Source: Pseudonocardia sp.
Lineage (GTDB): Bacteria > Actinomycetota > Actinomycetes > Mycobacteriales > Pseudonocardiaceae
Assembly (NCBI GenBank): GCA_030147065.1
Contig: JASLAP010000486.1
Span: 1-8,108 of the forward strand
Direction: 5' to 3'
Length of the DNA stretch: 8,108 nucleotides
Shown: positions 1 to 6,682 of the stretch, piece by piece
How the letters are laid out: every line of letters begins with the position of its first letter
Position numbering within the stretch: the stretch's first letter is position 1
Made by a program: the position numbers and the translations under genes
The notes under the pieces: model-generated
Database searches by the model: none
Told to the model about the DNA's origin: nothing
What the model saw: the letters and a program-made list of their open reading frames with translations, nothing else

Positions 1-100
1 GCGGCGCGGGGGGGCCCCCCCCCCCCCGGCCCCCCCCCCCCCCCCCCCCCCGCGGGGGGGTCCGGTCTCCCGCCCCCCCCCCCCCCAAACCCCCCCCCCC
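1..100. repeat. C/G homopolymer low-complexity block at the window edge
   Basis: The block is nearly all C or G. It has runs of 7 G (8-14), 13 C (15-27), 22 C (30-51), 7 G (54-60), 14 C (73-86) and 11 C (90-100). No reading frame, promoter or repeat unit can be supported. Ordinary high-GC sequence resumes at about 101. Homopolymers this long are rare even in actinomycete genomes, so I read this as a contig end with base-calling or assembly error. A true G-quadruplex-forming tract on the minus strand is the alternative. Confidence 0.75.
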
Positions 101-137
101 ACGACCGTCCTTGAGCGGATGGCGGGGGGCGTCGAGG

Positions 138-160
138 TAGGCCATACTCCGAATGGCCTA
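138..160. promoter_or_regulatory. Inverted repeat upstream of the diguanylate cyclase gene
   Basis: TAGGCCAT and ATGGCCTA form a perfect 8-bp inverted repeat around a 7-base centre (146-152). It ends 24 bases before the ATG at 185. A TTGAGC at 111-116 resembles a -35 box, but no convincing -10 box sits at the usual distance. The repeat could be an operator for a dimeric repressor or a hairpin in the 5' leader. The choice is inference, because the sequence shows only the symmetry and the position. Confidence 0.4.
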
Positions 161-184
161 ATCTGACGGTGCTCGGGAGGCGGC

Positions 185-1735
185 ATGCCGAACCGGAGCG
201 CGATGGTGTTGCATCGTGACCCGGTCCTGCTCGCCGTCCTGGGCGTCGCCGTACTGGCCGGCGCCGGTTACCTCGTGGGGCGGGGGGAGTCGGCGGCGGG
301 GGTGACCGGCTTCGGAATCGGTCAGACGGTGCTCAACGTGGTGCTGGCCGTGCTGTGCCGGCGGGTCGCCCGGATGCCCGGCCTCCCGCGACCGATCCGG
401 CGGTTCTGGACCGCCTTCGCCATCGGCGCACTGTTCGCCGGGGTGTGCGATCTGATCCAGGTGATCCTGAACCTGGACGATCCCGCGCCCCTGTCCGTGG
501 TCACCGGAACCGTGCACCAGATCGGGATCCTCGTCGGCGTCGCGTTCCCGATCTGGGGAATGCTCCTGTTGCCCGACGTCGCCGGCTCCCGCCGCGAGCA
601 GTTGCGGTTCTGGCTCGACGCGAGCACCGTGATGGTCGGCGCCGCGGCATTCGCCTGGTACTTCTCCTTCGGTGCCGGCCTGGACAGCGCCGACCCGGGC
701 AGCCTCGCCCTTCCGGTGCTGATCATGGCCGCGGGGCTGGTGGCGTGCTTCGCGGTGGTGAAGCTGCTGCTCACCGGGGCCGCCGGATTCGTGAGGGAGG
801 CCGCGTTCTGCGGCGCTGTGGGCATCGGGCTGGAGGGCCTGAGCGGCGGGATCATCCCGACGATGACGCAATCGCCATGGCTGCCCCTGGCGGTCGCGGC
901 GCAGATGCTGCCGGCCGCGCTGGTCGTCTTCGCGCCGCGGGTCCAGGAGCTGCGGGTCCGCGCGGCGCCCGAGCTGATGGCCCCGGCGCCGAAACGGCCC
1001 TACAGCCTGCTGCCCTACCTCGCCGTCGCGTCGACCCTGACGTTGCTGGTGGTGGCGCTCGCCGACGGTGGGATGGCGTCGGGTGTGTGGGGTGTGCTGA
1101 TCGGTGTCGTGCTGAGCACCGGCCTCGTCGTCGCCCGTCAGCTCGACGCGTTCGCCGAGAACGCCGGCCTGCTCGCCCAGCTCGACGCCAGCTTCCGGGA
1201 ACTCCGCCGCCAGGAACAGCTCCTGCGTCACCAGGCCTCGCACGACCATCTCACCCAGCTCGCCAACCGCACCCTGTTCACCGAACGCACCAGGCTGGCC
1301 ACGGACACGACCGACGGTCTGATGACCATCGTCATGATCGACCTCGACGACTTCAAGCCCATCAACGACGCCCTCGGCCATCACATCGGCGACGCGGTGC
1401 TCGTCGCCGTCGGCGACCGGCTCCGCGGCTGCGTCCGTCCCGGCGACACCGTGGCCCGGCTCGGCGGGGACGAGTTCGCCATGCTGCTCCCGGCCACCAG
1501 CCGGGCCGACGGGCTCGGCATCGTGGAACGGATCACCGCCGCCCTCACCGAGCCCGTCGACGTGCACGGCCACCTGCTGCACGTCCACGCCAGCACCGGC
1601 GTGGCCACCGGGACCCCCGACGACCCCGAGACGCTGCTCCGCGACGCGGACGACGCCATGTACGCCGCCAAACGGGACGGCAAGGCCAGTCAGTCCCGGC
1701 ACCGTGCACGACGGCCGTCCTCGACGTCGTCCTGA
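185..1735 (+). CDS. Membrane-anchored GGDEF diguanylate cyclase
   Basis: This 516-residue protein should condense two GTP into the second messenger cyclic di-GMP at the cytoplasmic membrane. Residues about 13-320 hold roughly ten hydrophobic segments with no sensor domain I can name. A short charged linker (about 325-350) then leads into the GGDEF domain. That domain has DHLTQLANR at 354-362, metal/substrate residues in IDLDDFK (386-391), the active-site GGDEF at 427-431, and an inhibitory RxxD site (RPGD, 418-421) exactly five residues before GGDEF. Cyclase activity with product feedback inhibition is therefore expected. There is no C-terminal EAL phosphodiesterase domain, although many actinobacterial relatives have one. 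The stop is followed by a terminator hairpin, so this is probably the true end. The ATG at 185 is chosen because GGGAGG lies at 176-181. The membrane region may sense something, but its ligand is unknown. Confidence 0.92.
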   Translation: MPNRSAMVLHRDPVLLAVLGVAVLAGAGYLVGRGESAAGVTGFGIGQTVLNVVLAVLCRRVARMPGLPRPIRRFWTAFAIGALFAGVCDLIQVILNLDDPAPLSVVTGTVHQIGILVGVAFPIWGMLLLPDVAGSRREQLRFWLDASTVMVGAAAFAWYFSFGAGLDSADPGSLALPVLIMAAGLVACFAVVKLLLTGAAGFVREAAFCGAVGIGLEGLSGGIIPTMTQSPWLPLAVAAQMLPAALVVFAPRVQELRVRAAPELMAPAPKRPYSLLPYLAVASTLTLLVVALADGGMASGVWGVLIGVVLSTGLVVARQLDAFAENAGLLAQLDASFRELRRQEQLLRHQASHDHLTQLANRTLFTERTRLATDTTDGLMTIVMIDLDDFKPINDALGHHIGDAVLVAVGDRLRGCVRPGDTVARLGGDEFAMLLPATSRADGLGIVERITAALTEPVDVHGHLLHVHASTGVATGTPDDPETLLRDADDAMYAAKRDGKASQSRHRARRPSSTSS

Positions 1736-1757
1736 CCGGCCTCGGACGGCAGCTCCT

Positions 1758-1792
1758 GCCGGTACTCCGCCGCGACGCCGCCGAGTACCGGC
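1758..1792. terminator. Bidirectional hairpin between convergent genes
   Basis: GCCGGTACTC (1758-1767) and GAGTACCGGC (1783-1792) are perfectly complementary 10-bp arms around a 15-base loop. A further wobble and a G-C pair can extend the stem outward. It lies 22 bases after the cyclase stop and 7 bases beyond the korB stop, so it can serve transcripts from both sides. There is no T-tract, which is usual for terminators in high-GC actinomycetes. Confidence 0.72.
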
Positions 1793-1799
1793 GGCGGGC

Positions 1800-2876
1800 T
1801 CAGCCGACGACGGTCCAGGTGTCCCGGCCGTTGAGCAGCGCCTGCAGGTCGGGGCTCGGGTTGGCCTGCTTCGCCTGGCCGACCTGGGCGCGCGCGGCGT
1901 CGTCGTAGGTCGGGCGGGCGACCTGGCGGAAGATCCCGGTCACGGTGTGGGTGAGGTCCTGGTCCGACAGCCGGGACAGCGCCCAGGCCAGGTTGTGGTC
2001 GGTCTCGTCGTGGACCACGATCTGGTCCACGCGGACCTCGTCGGTCTTGGCGACCGACAGCCCGAAGCCCTCCTGCACGACGGCGTAGGTGCCCAGGCCG
2101 TCGTCGTCCTTCGGGCCGAACCGGATCGGCTCGCCGTGGGTGAGCGGGATCAGCCGCTCGGCCGCCTCGTCGCCGCGGCGCAGCACGTCGAAGCTGCCGT
2201 CGTTGAAGATCGGGCAGTCCTGGAAGATCTCCACCAGGGCGGTGCCGCGGTGCGCGGCCGCGGCCTGCAGCACGGCGGTGAGGCCGGCCCGGTCGGAGTC
2301 GATCGCCCGCCCGACGAACGACGCCTCGGCCCCGAGCGCCACCGAAACCGGGTTGAACGGGTGGTCCAGCGACCCCATCGGGGTCGACTTGGTGATCTTG
2401 CCGACCTCGCTGGTCGGCGAGTACTGGCCCTTGGTCAGCCCGTAGATCCGGTTGTTGAACAGCAGGATCGTCATGTTGACGTTGCGGCGCAGGGCGTGGA
2501 TCAGGTGGTTGCCGCCGATGGACAGCGCGTCGCCGTCGCCGGTGACGACCCAGACCGACAGGTCGGGCCGGGTGACCGCGAGGCCGGTGGCGATGGCCGG
2601 AGCGCGCCCGTGGATGGAGTGCATCCCGTAGGTGTCCAGGTAGTACGGGAACCGGCTGGAGCAGCCGATCCCGGACACGAACACGGTGTTCTCGCGGCGG
2701 ATCTTCAGCGTCGGCAGGAACTGCCGGACGGCGGCCAGCACGGCGTAGTCACCGCACCCCGGGCACCAGCGGACCTCCTGGTCGGAGGTGAAGTCCTTGG
2801 CGGTCTGCTTGTCCTCGGTGGTCGGGACGCCGTCGAGCCCGCTCAGCTGCGGCAGGCCCAGGTCGATCGCGGTCAT
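1800..2876 (-). CDS. korB: 2-oxoglutarate:ferredoxin oxidoreductase, beta subunit
   Basis: This 358-residue subunit carries thiamine diphosphate and the [4Fe-4S] cluster of the enzyme that converts 2-oxoglutarate and CoA to succinyl-CoA and CO2, reducing ferredoxin in the cytoplasm. Cluster ligands are visible: C38 and C41 in WCPGCGDY, C72 in GIGCSSR, and C221 in QDCPIF. Their spacing (3, 31, 149) closely follows the known archaeal 2-oxoacid:ferredoxin oxidoreductase pattern. The thiamine diphosphate/Mg site is GDGDALSIGGNH (113-124) followed by NN at 141-142 and IYGLTKGQ (144-151). Length is near that of mycobacterial KorB (about 370). The ATG is preceded by GGGAG (2884-2888) with a 7-base gap and overlaps the korA stop by 4 bp, so the two subunits should be translationally coupled. 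Assignment as 2-oxoglutarate rather than pyruvate enzyme rests on similarity to actinobacterial KorB. The ferredoxin partner is not in this window. Confidence 0.93.
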   Translation of the reverse strand: MTAIDLGLPQLSGLDGVPTTEDKQTAKDFTSDQEVRWCPGCGDYAVLAAVRQFLPTLKIRRENTVFVSGIGCSSRFPYYLDTYGMHSIHGRAPAIATGLAVTRPDLSVWVVTGDGDALSIGGNHLIHALRRNVNMTILLFNNRIYGLTKGQYSPTSEVGKITKSTPMGSLDHPFNPVSVALGAEASFVGRAIDSDRAGLTAVLQAAAAHRGTALVEIFQDCPIFNDGSFDVLRRGDEAAERLIPLTHGEPIRFGPKDDDGLGTYAVVQEGFGLSVAKTDEVRVDQIVVHDETDHNLAWALSRLSDQDLTHTVTGIFRQVARPTYDDAARAQVGQAKQANPSPDLQALLNGRDTWTVVG

Positions 2877-4771
2877 GCGGGAACTCCCGTCGGGTGATCA
2901 TCGAGGTGGCGCAGGAACAGGTCCTGCAGCTCCTCGGCCTTGAACGGCAGGCCGGACACCGTGGTGTAGCTCTGCGCGTCGACCAGGTAGCGGGCGCGCA
3001 GCAGCAGCGAAAGCTGGCCCAGGTTCATCTCGGGCACCAGCACCGTGCGGTACCGCCCGAGCACGTCGCCGAGGTTGGCCGGCAGCGGGTTGAGGTGGCG
3101 CAGGTGGGCGGTGGCGATCCGGCGGCCCAGGGCCCGCACCCGGCGCGCCCCGGCGCCGATCGGGCCGTAGGTCGAGCCCCAGCCCACCACCAGCAGCTCG
3201 GCGTCCCCGGTGGGGTCGTCGACCTCGACGTCCGGCACCGCGATCCCGTCGATCTTGGCCGCGCGCAGCCGGACCATCCGGTCGTGGTTGTCCGGGGCGT
3301 AGGAGATCGAGCCCCGGCCGTCGGCCTTCTCCAGGCCGCCGATCCGGTGCTCCAGGCCGGGCGTGCCGGGCACCGCCCACGGGCGGGCCAGGGTGTCCTC
3401 GTCGCGCCGGTAGGGCCAGAACTCGCCGGTCCCGTCCGGGGCGTTGGGCTCGGTGGCGAACGCCGGGTCGATCGGGGCCAGGGTCTCGACCCCGGGCACC
3501 TTCCACGGCTCCGAGCCGTTGGCCAGCGACCCGTCCGACAGCAGCATCACCGGGGTCCGGTAGGTGACCGCGATGCGCACGGCCTCCAGCGCGCAGTCGA
3601 AGCAGTCCGCAGGCGAGCGCGGCGCCACGATCGGCACCGGGGCCTCGCCGTTGCGGCCGAACATCGCCTGCAGCAGGTCGGCCTGCTCGGTCTTGGTCGG
3701 CAGCCCGGTGGACGGCCCGCCGCGCTGCACGTCGATGATCAGCAGCGGCAGCTCCAGCGCGACGGCCAGCCCGATCGTCTCGGACTTCAGCGCCACCCCG
3801 GGACCGGAGGTGGTGGTCACCCCGAGCGCGCCGCCGAACGCCGCGCCCAGCGCCGAGCCGACGCCGGCGATCTCGTCCTCGGCCTGGAACGTGGTCACGC
3901 CGAACGCCTTGTGCTTGCTCAGCTCGTGCAGGATGTCCGAGGCCGGGGTGATCGGGTACGAGCCGAGGAATACCGGCAGCCCGCTGACCCGCCCGGCGGC
4001 CACGATCCCGTAGGACAGCGCGGTGTTGCCGGTGATCTGGCGGTAGGTGCCGACGTCGAGCTGGGCGGGGGCCACCTCGTAGGTGACCGCGAAGGCCTCG
4101 GTGGTCTCGCCGTAGGCGTGCCCGGCCTTGAACGCCAGGATGTTGGCCTCGGCTAGGTCGGGGCGGCGCGCGAACTTCTCCCGCAGGAACCGCTCGGTGC
4201 CCTCGTGCGGGCGGTGGTACATCCAGGACAGCAGCCCGAGCGCGAACATGTTCTTCGCCCGCTCGGCGTCCTTCTTGCTCAGCCCGGTCTCGGCCAGCGC
4301 ACCCCGGGTGAGGGTGGCCATCGCCACCGGGAACACCGAGTACTGCGCCAGCGAGTCGTCCTCCAGCGGGTTGGCCGGATAGCCGACCTTGGTCAGGTTC
4401 CGCTTGGTGAACTCGTCGGTGTTGACGATGAGCACCCCGCCCGGCGGCAGGTCGGCGACGTTGGCCTTGAGCGCGGCCGGGTTCATCGCGACCAGCACGT
4501 CGGGCCGGTCGCCCGGGGTGAGGATGTCGTAGTTCGCGAAGTGCAGCTGGAACGACGACACCCCCGGCAGGGTGCCGGCGGGGGCGCGGATCTCGGCGGG
4601 GAAGTTCGGCAGGGTGGACAGGTCGTTGCCGAAGGCGGCGGTCTCGGAGGTGAACCGGTCGCCGGTCAGCTGCATGCCGTCGCCGGAGTCACCGGCGAAC
4701 CGGATGACCACCCGGTCGCGGGAGATGACCTCCGGCCGCTGCTGTTCGACGGCGGTGTCGGGCTGGGACAT
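2873..4771 (-). CDS. korA: 2-oxoglutarate:ferredoxin oxidoreductase, fused gamma-alpha subunit
   Basis: This 632-residue subunit pairs with KorB to form the ferredoxin-dependent 2-oxoglutarate oxidoreductase. The N-terminal gamma-type domain (about 20-220) opens with VVIRFAGDSGDGMQ; its glycine-rich GDSGDG is at 27-32. The alpha domain then carries the pyrimidine-binding SYPITP motif (Y272 to P276), an AEDE segment shortly after, SGPG (322-325), and DVQRGGPSTGLPTKTEQ with R350. R350 aligns with the arginine expected to contact the 2-oxoacid carboxylate. A C-terminal domain (about 530-632) starts with LLVVGWGSTYG. The length is close to mycobacterial KorA (about 650). There is no ferredoxin-like domain, so an external ferredoxin is needed. 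In Mycobacterium tuberculosis the equivalent enzyme is reported to complete an oxidative TCA cycle independently of the NAD-linked dehydrogenase. The start has only a weak, distant GAGG upstream, but the sequence before residue 20 gives no better alternative. Confidence 0.93.
   Translation of the reverse strand: MSQPDTAVEQQRPEVISRDRVVIRFAGDSGDGMQLTGDRFTSETAAFGNDLSTLPNFPAEIRAPAGTLPGVSSFQLHFANYDILTPGDRPDVLVAMNPAALKANVADLPPGGVLIVNTDEFTKRNLTKVGYPANPLEDDSLAQYSVFPVAMATLTRGALAETGLSKKDAERAKNMFALGLLSWMYHRPHEGTERFLREKFARRPDLAEANILAFKAGHAYGETTEAFAVTYEVAPAQLDVGTYRQITGNTALSYGIVAAGRVSGLPVFLGSYPITPASDILHELSKHKAFGVTTFQAEDEIAGVGSALGAAFGGALGVTTTSGPGVALKSETIGLAVALELPLLIIDVQRGGPSTGLPTKTEQADLLQAMFGRNGEAPVPIVAPRSPADCFDCALEAVRIAVTYRTPVMLLSDGSLANGSEPWKVPGVETLAPIDPAFATEPNAPDGTGEFWPYRRDEDTLARPWAVPGTPGLEHRIGGLEKADGRGSISYAPDNHDRMVRLRAAKIDGIAVPDVEVDDPTGDAELLVVGWGSTYGPIGAGARRVRALGRRIATAHLRHLNPLPANLGDVLGRYRTVLVPEMNLGQLSLLLRARYLVDAQSYTTVSGLPFKAEELQDLFLRHLDDHPTGVPA
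2878..2889 (-). promoter_or_regulatory. korB ribosome binding site within a small inverted repeat
   Basis: On the coding strand CGGGAGTTCCCG sits just before the korB ATG. It holds the GGGAG Shine-Dalgarno sequence, and its CGGG and CCCG ends can pair. A weak 4-bp stem could mask the site until a ribosome finishing korA opens it, which would fit the stop/start overlap. The pairing is short, so this is only suggestive. Confidence 0.35.
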
Positions 4772-4817
4772 GTCGCGGTCGGGCCTCGATTCCGGGTGCG
4801 ACGATGGGCTGTCTCCG

Positions 4818-4827
4818 AGGTTAACCT
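4818..4827. promoter_or_regulatory. Palindromic AT-rich site upstream of korA
   Basis: AGGTTAACCT is a perfect 10-bp palindrome 46 bases upstream of the korA ATG, and it is the most AT-rich point of this intergenic stretch. On the minus strand it contains TAACCT, which fits the actinobacterial -10 pattern TAnnnT. I see no good -35 box at the right distance. It could be the korAB promoter core, an operator, or chance. Only the symmetry and location are observed. Confidence 0.3.
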
Positions 4828-4872
4828 TCGGCTCCGTCCCGCGCCGTCCCGCCCCGACCTACCTCACACCCG

Positions 4873-4893
4873 CCGTCCCGAGCGGTGGGACGG
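4873..4893 (-). terminator. Hairpin after the crotonase gene
   Basis: CCGTCCC (4873-4879) and GGGACGG (4887-4893) pair perfectly around a 7-base loop. A G-T wobble adds one pair, and two more G-C pairs follow a mismatch. It lies about 30 bases past the crotonase stop and about 100 bases before the korA start. It therefore probably separates the two minus-strand transcription units. No T-tract follows. Confidence 0.55.
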
Positions 4894-4922
4894 TCGGGCA
4901 CGCGCGGTGACCGGGCCGGCCG

Positions 4923-5675
4923 TCAGCGCGACCGGCTGATCGAGGCCTGCAGCGCGGCCAGCCGCTGCTGGAACTCCTCCGAGCCCACCGACGCCGCCTG
5001 GGCGCGCACCTCGACCTCGACCGCGGGTTCCTGGGTGGGCATCCCGGCGGTCAGCCGCATCGACGCCTTGGTGGTGACGGCGAGGTCGCGGGGGGCCGCC
5101 GCGGCCCGCCCGGCCAGCTCGACGGCGGCGCCGACGACGTCCTCGGCGACCCGGTGCACCAGCCCGATCCGGACGGCCTCATCGGCGTCGACGACCTCGC
5201 CGAACAGCGTCATCGCCGCGGCCCGCTGGTAGCCCAGCACCCGCTGCGCCATCCAGGTGTACCCGCCGCCGGGGTGCAGCCCGAGCGGCAGGAACCGGGC
5301 GTCGAACCGGGCCTGCGGCCCGGCCAGCCGCAGGTCGCAGGCCAGCGCCAGGTTGAGCCCAGCGCCGACGGCGGCCCCGTTCACCGCGGCCACCGTGGGC
5401 AGCGGGTGCTCGGCGACGGCCAGGAAGCCGGCGTAGACCCGGCGCAGCGTGGCCGGGTCGGCCGCCGCCAGCTCGCCGAGGTCGCCGCCGGCGCAGAACG
5501 CCGGATCCTCGCCGGTGACCACGATCGCGCCGACGCCGTCGTCGGCGGCGCAGCGGTCCAGCGCGGCGACGAGCTTGCCGGACAGCTCCAGGTTCATCGC
5601 GTTGCGGCGCTCCGGGTTGGACACGGTGAGCACGGCGACGCGGTCGGTGATCTCGGTGCGGACGTCGATGGCCAT
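4923..5675 (-). CDS. Crotonase-superfamily (enoyl-CoA hydratase-like) protein lacking both catalytic glutamates
   Basis: This 250-residue protein has the crotonase fold: NPERRNAMN (20-28), the acyl-CoA oxyanion-hole motif FCAGGDL (60-66), NGAAVGAGLNLALACD (99-114), and GLHPGGGYTWM (132-142). It should bind an acyl-CoA thioester in the cytoplasm. Aligned without gaps to rat mitochondrial enoyl-CoA hydratase, catalytic E144 becomes N108 and E164 becomes F128, so ordinary hydration of enoyl-CoA is doubtful. Isomerase, hydrolase, lyase or acyl-CoA-binding roles are all possible. The ATG at 5675 is preferred over the upstream in-frame GTG at 5738: AGGA (5683-5686) lies 7 bases before it, and the extra N-terminal residues resemble translated leader. 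The length is normal for the family. It is divergent from htpX and followed by a hairpin, so it is probably transcribed alone. Confidence 0.85.
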   Translation of the reverse strand: MAIDVRTEITDRVAVLTVSNPERRNAMNLELSGKLVAALDRCAADDGVGAIVVTGEDPAFCAGGDLGELAAADPATLRRVYAGFLAVAEHPLPTVAAVNGAAVGAGLNLALACDLRLAGPQARFDARFLPLGLHPGGGYTWMAQRVLGYQRAAAMTLFGEVVDADEAVRIGLVHRVAEDVVGAAVELAGRAAAAPRDLAVTTKASMRLTAGMPTQEPAVEVEVRAQAASVGSEEFQQRLAALQASISRSR

Positions 5676-5800
5676 GGCGTGATCCTGCCGGGTCGGTGCC
5701 CGGGCCGCCGCGTCGCGCGTGTCACGCTCCGGAACCACGACCCCGGCCCGGGCGTTTTCCTCACGAGGAGTTGACGAGATCCCGAAGGGAGTGGACGGCT
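5676..5800. promoter_or_regulatory. Divergent intergenic region between the crotonase gene and htpX
   Basis: Promoters for both divergent genes must lie in these 125 bases unless transcription enters from further away. Visible elements are a palindrome CCCGGCCCGGG (5742-5752), a short inverted repeat TCCTCACGAGGA (5758-5769), and TTGACG (5771-5776). The last matches a -35 box but has no -10 box before the htpX start. GAAGGGAG (5784-5791), 9 bases before the GTG at 5801, is a clear ribosome binding site and sets the htpX start. I see no HAIR-type heat-shock operator. Confidence 0.4.
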
Positions 5801-6664
5801 GTGCACGGGCGGATCAACGGGCTGAAGACCGCACTGCTCCTGGGCGCCATGACGGCGCTGGTGCTGCTGGTCGGGTCGCTGTTCGGTCGCACCGGACTGG
5901 TGCTCGCCGCGCTCGTCGCGCTGGCGGTGAACGGCTACGCCTACTTCAACTCCGACCAGCTCGCGTTGCGCGCCATGCGCGCCCGCCCGGTCAGCGAGCT
6001 CGAGGCCCCGCTGCTGTACCGGGTGGTCCGCGAACTGTCCCGGACCGCCCGCAGGCCGATGCCCCGGCTGTACGTGAGCCCGACCAGCGCGCCCAACGCC
6101 TTCGCCACCGGTCGCAGCCCCCGCCACGCCGCGGTGTGCGTGACCACCGGGCTGCTGGGCCTGCTCGACGAGCGGGAGCTGCGCGCGGTGCTCGGCCACG
6201 AGCTGTCGCACGTGCACAACCGCGACATCCTGATCTCCTCGGTGGCCGGCGCGCTGGCCTCGATGGTCACCCTGCTGGCCAACCTGGCGCTGTTCGTCCC
6301 GCTGTTCGGCGAGGCCGACGACGACGCCCCCAACCCGCTGGCCCTGCTGCTGATCGCCCTGCTCGGGCCGGTCGCCGCCGCCGTCGTGCAGCTGGCGGTG
6401 AGCCGGTCCCGGGAGTACCAGGCCGACGCCGACGGCGCCGCCCTCACCGGCGACCCGCTCGCCCTCGCCGCGGCCCTGCGCAAGCTGGAGGTCGGCACCC
6501 GCCTCGCCCCCCTCCCCCCGGAACCCCGGCTCACCACCCAGTCGCACCTGATGATCGCCAGCCCGTTCCGCCCCGGCGAGCACCTGGCCCGCTGGTTCAC
6601 CACCCACCCCCCGATGGCCGACCGCATCCGCCGCCTGGAGCAGATGCACCTCCCCCGCCCCTGA
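5801..6664 (+). CDS. htpX: Zinc metalloprotease HtpX (M48 family)
   Basis: This 287-residue membrane endopeptidase belongs to peptidase family M48. HtpX proteins degrade misfolded membrane proteins on the cytoplasmic side, alongside FtsH in better-studied bacteria. Two N-terminal membrane helices (about 10-27 and 31-49) are followed by the zinc motif HELSH (133-137), two further hydrophobic stretches (about 143-169 and 178-202), and SREYQAD, where E205 is the probable third zinc ligand. The end is rich in Pro and Arg (TTHPPMADRIRRLEQM), typical of the family. The GTG at 5801 is chosen because GAAGGGAG lies 9 bases upstream and the resulting N-terminus (VHGRINGLKTALLLG) matches family starts. 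An in-frame ATG at 5696 would add 35 Pro/Arg-rich residues overlapping the divergent gene's leader. The gene stands alone, followed 18 bases later by the palindromic repeat array. Confidence 0.93.
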   Translation: MHGRINGLKTALLLGAMTALVLLVGSLFGRTGLVLAALVALAVNGYAYFNSDQLALRAMRARPVSELEAPLLYRVVRELSRTARRPMPRLYVSPTSAPNAFATGRSPRHAAVCVTTGLLGLLDERELRAVLGHELSHVHNRDILISSVAGALASMVTLLANLALFVPLFGEADDDAPNPLALLLIALLGPVAAAVVQLAVSRSREYQADADGAALTGDPLALAAALRKLEVGTRLAPLPPEPRLTTQSHLMIASPFRPGEHLARWFTTHPPMADRIRRLEQMHLPRP

Positions 6665-6682
6665 CGCCCACCCCACCCACCC

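Noticed and set aside
158..1702. Antisense open frame of 514 codons opposite the diguanylate cyclase gene
   Set aside because: The composition is typical of the antisense of a high-GC gene (Gly, His, Arg, Gln rich), and the plus strand has unmistakable GGDEF motifs.
1736..1908. Frameshift that removed an EAL domain from the cyclase
   Set aside because: A terminator hairpin follows the stop within about 22 bases, and no EAL-like residues are visible in any plus frame before korB begins on the other strand.
1704..4156. Two long plus-strand open frames opposite korB and korA
   Set aside because: They are antisense shadows with no recognisable domains. The minus-strand korAB motifs, overlap and ribosome binding site are decisive.
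5696..5800. Upstream ATG start for htpX at 5696
   Set aside because: It would add 35 Pro/Arg-rich residues not seen at HtpX N-termini, lacks a good ribosome binding site, and overlaps the divergent gene's leader. The GTG at 5801 has a strong site.
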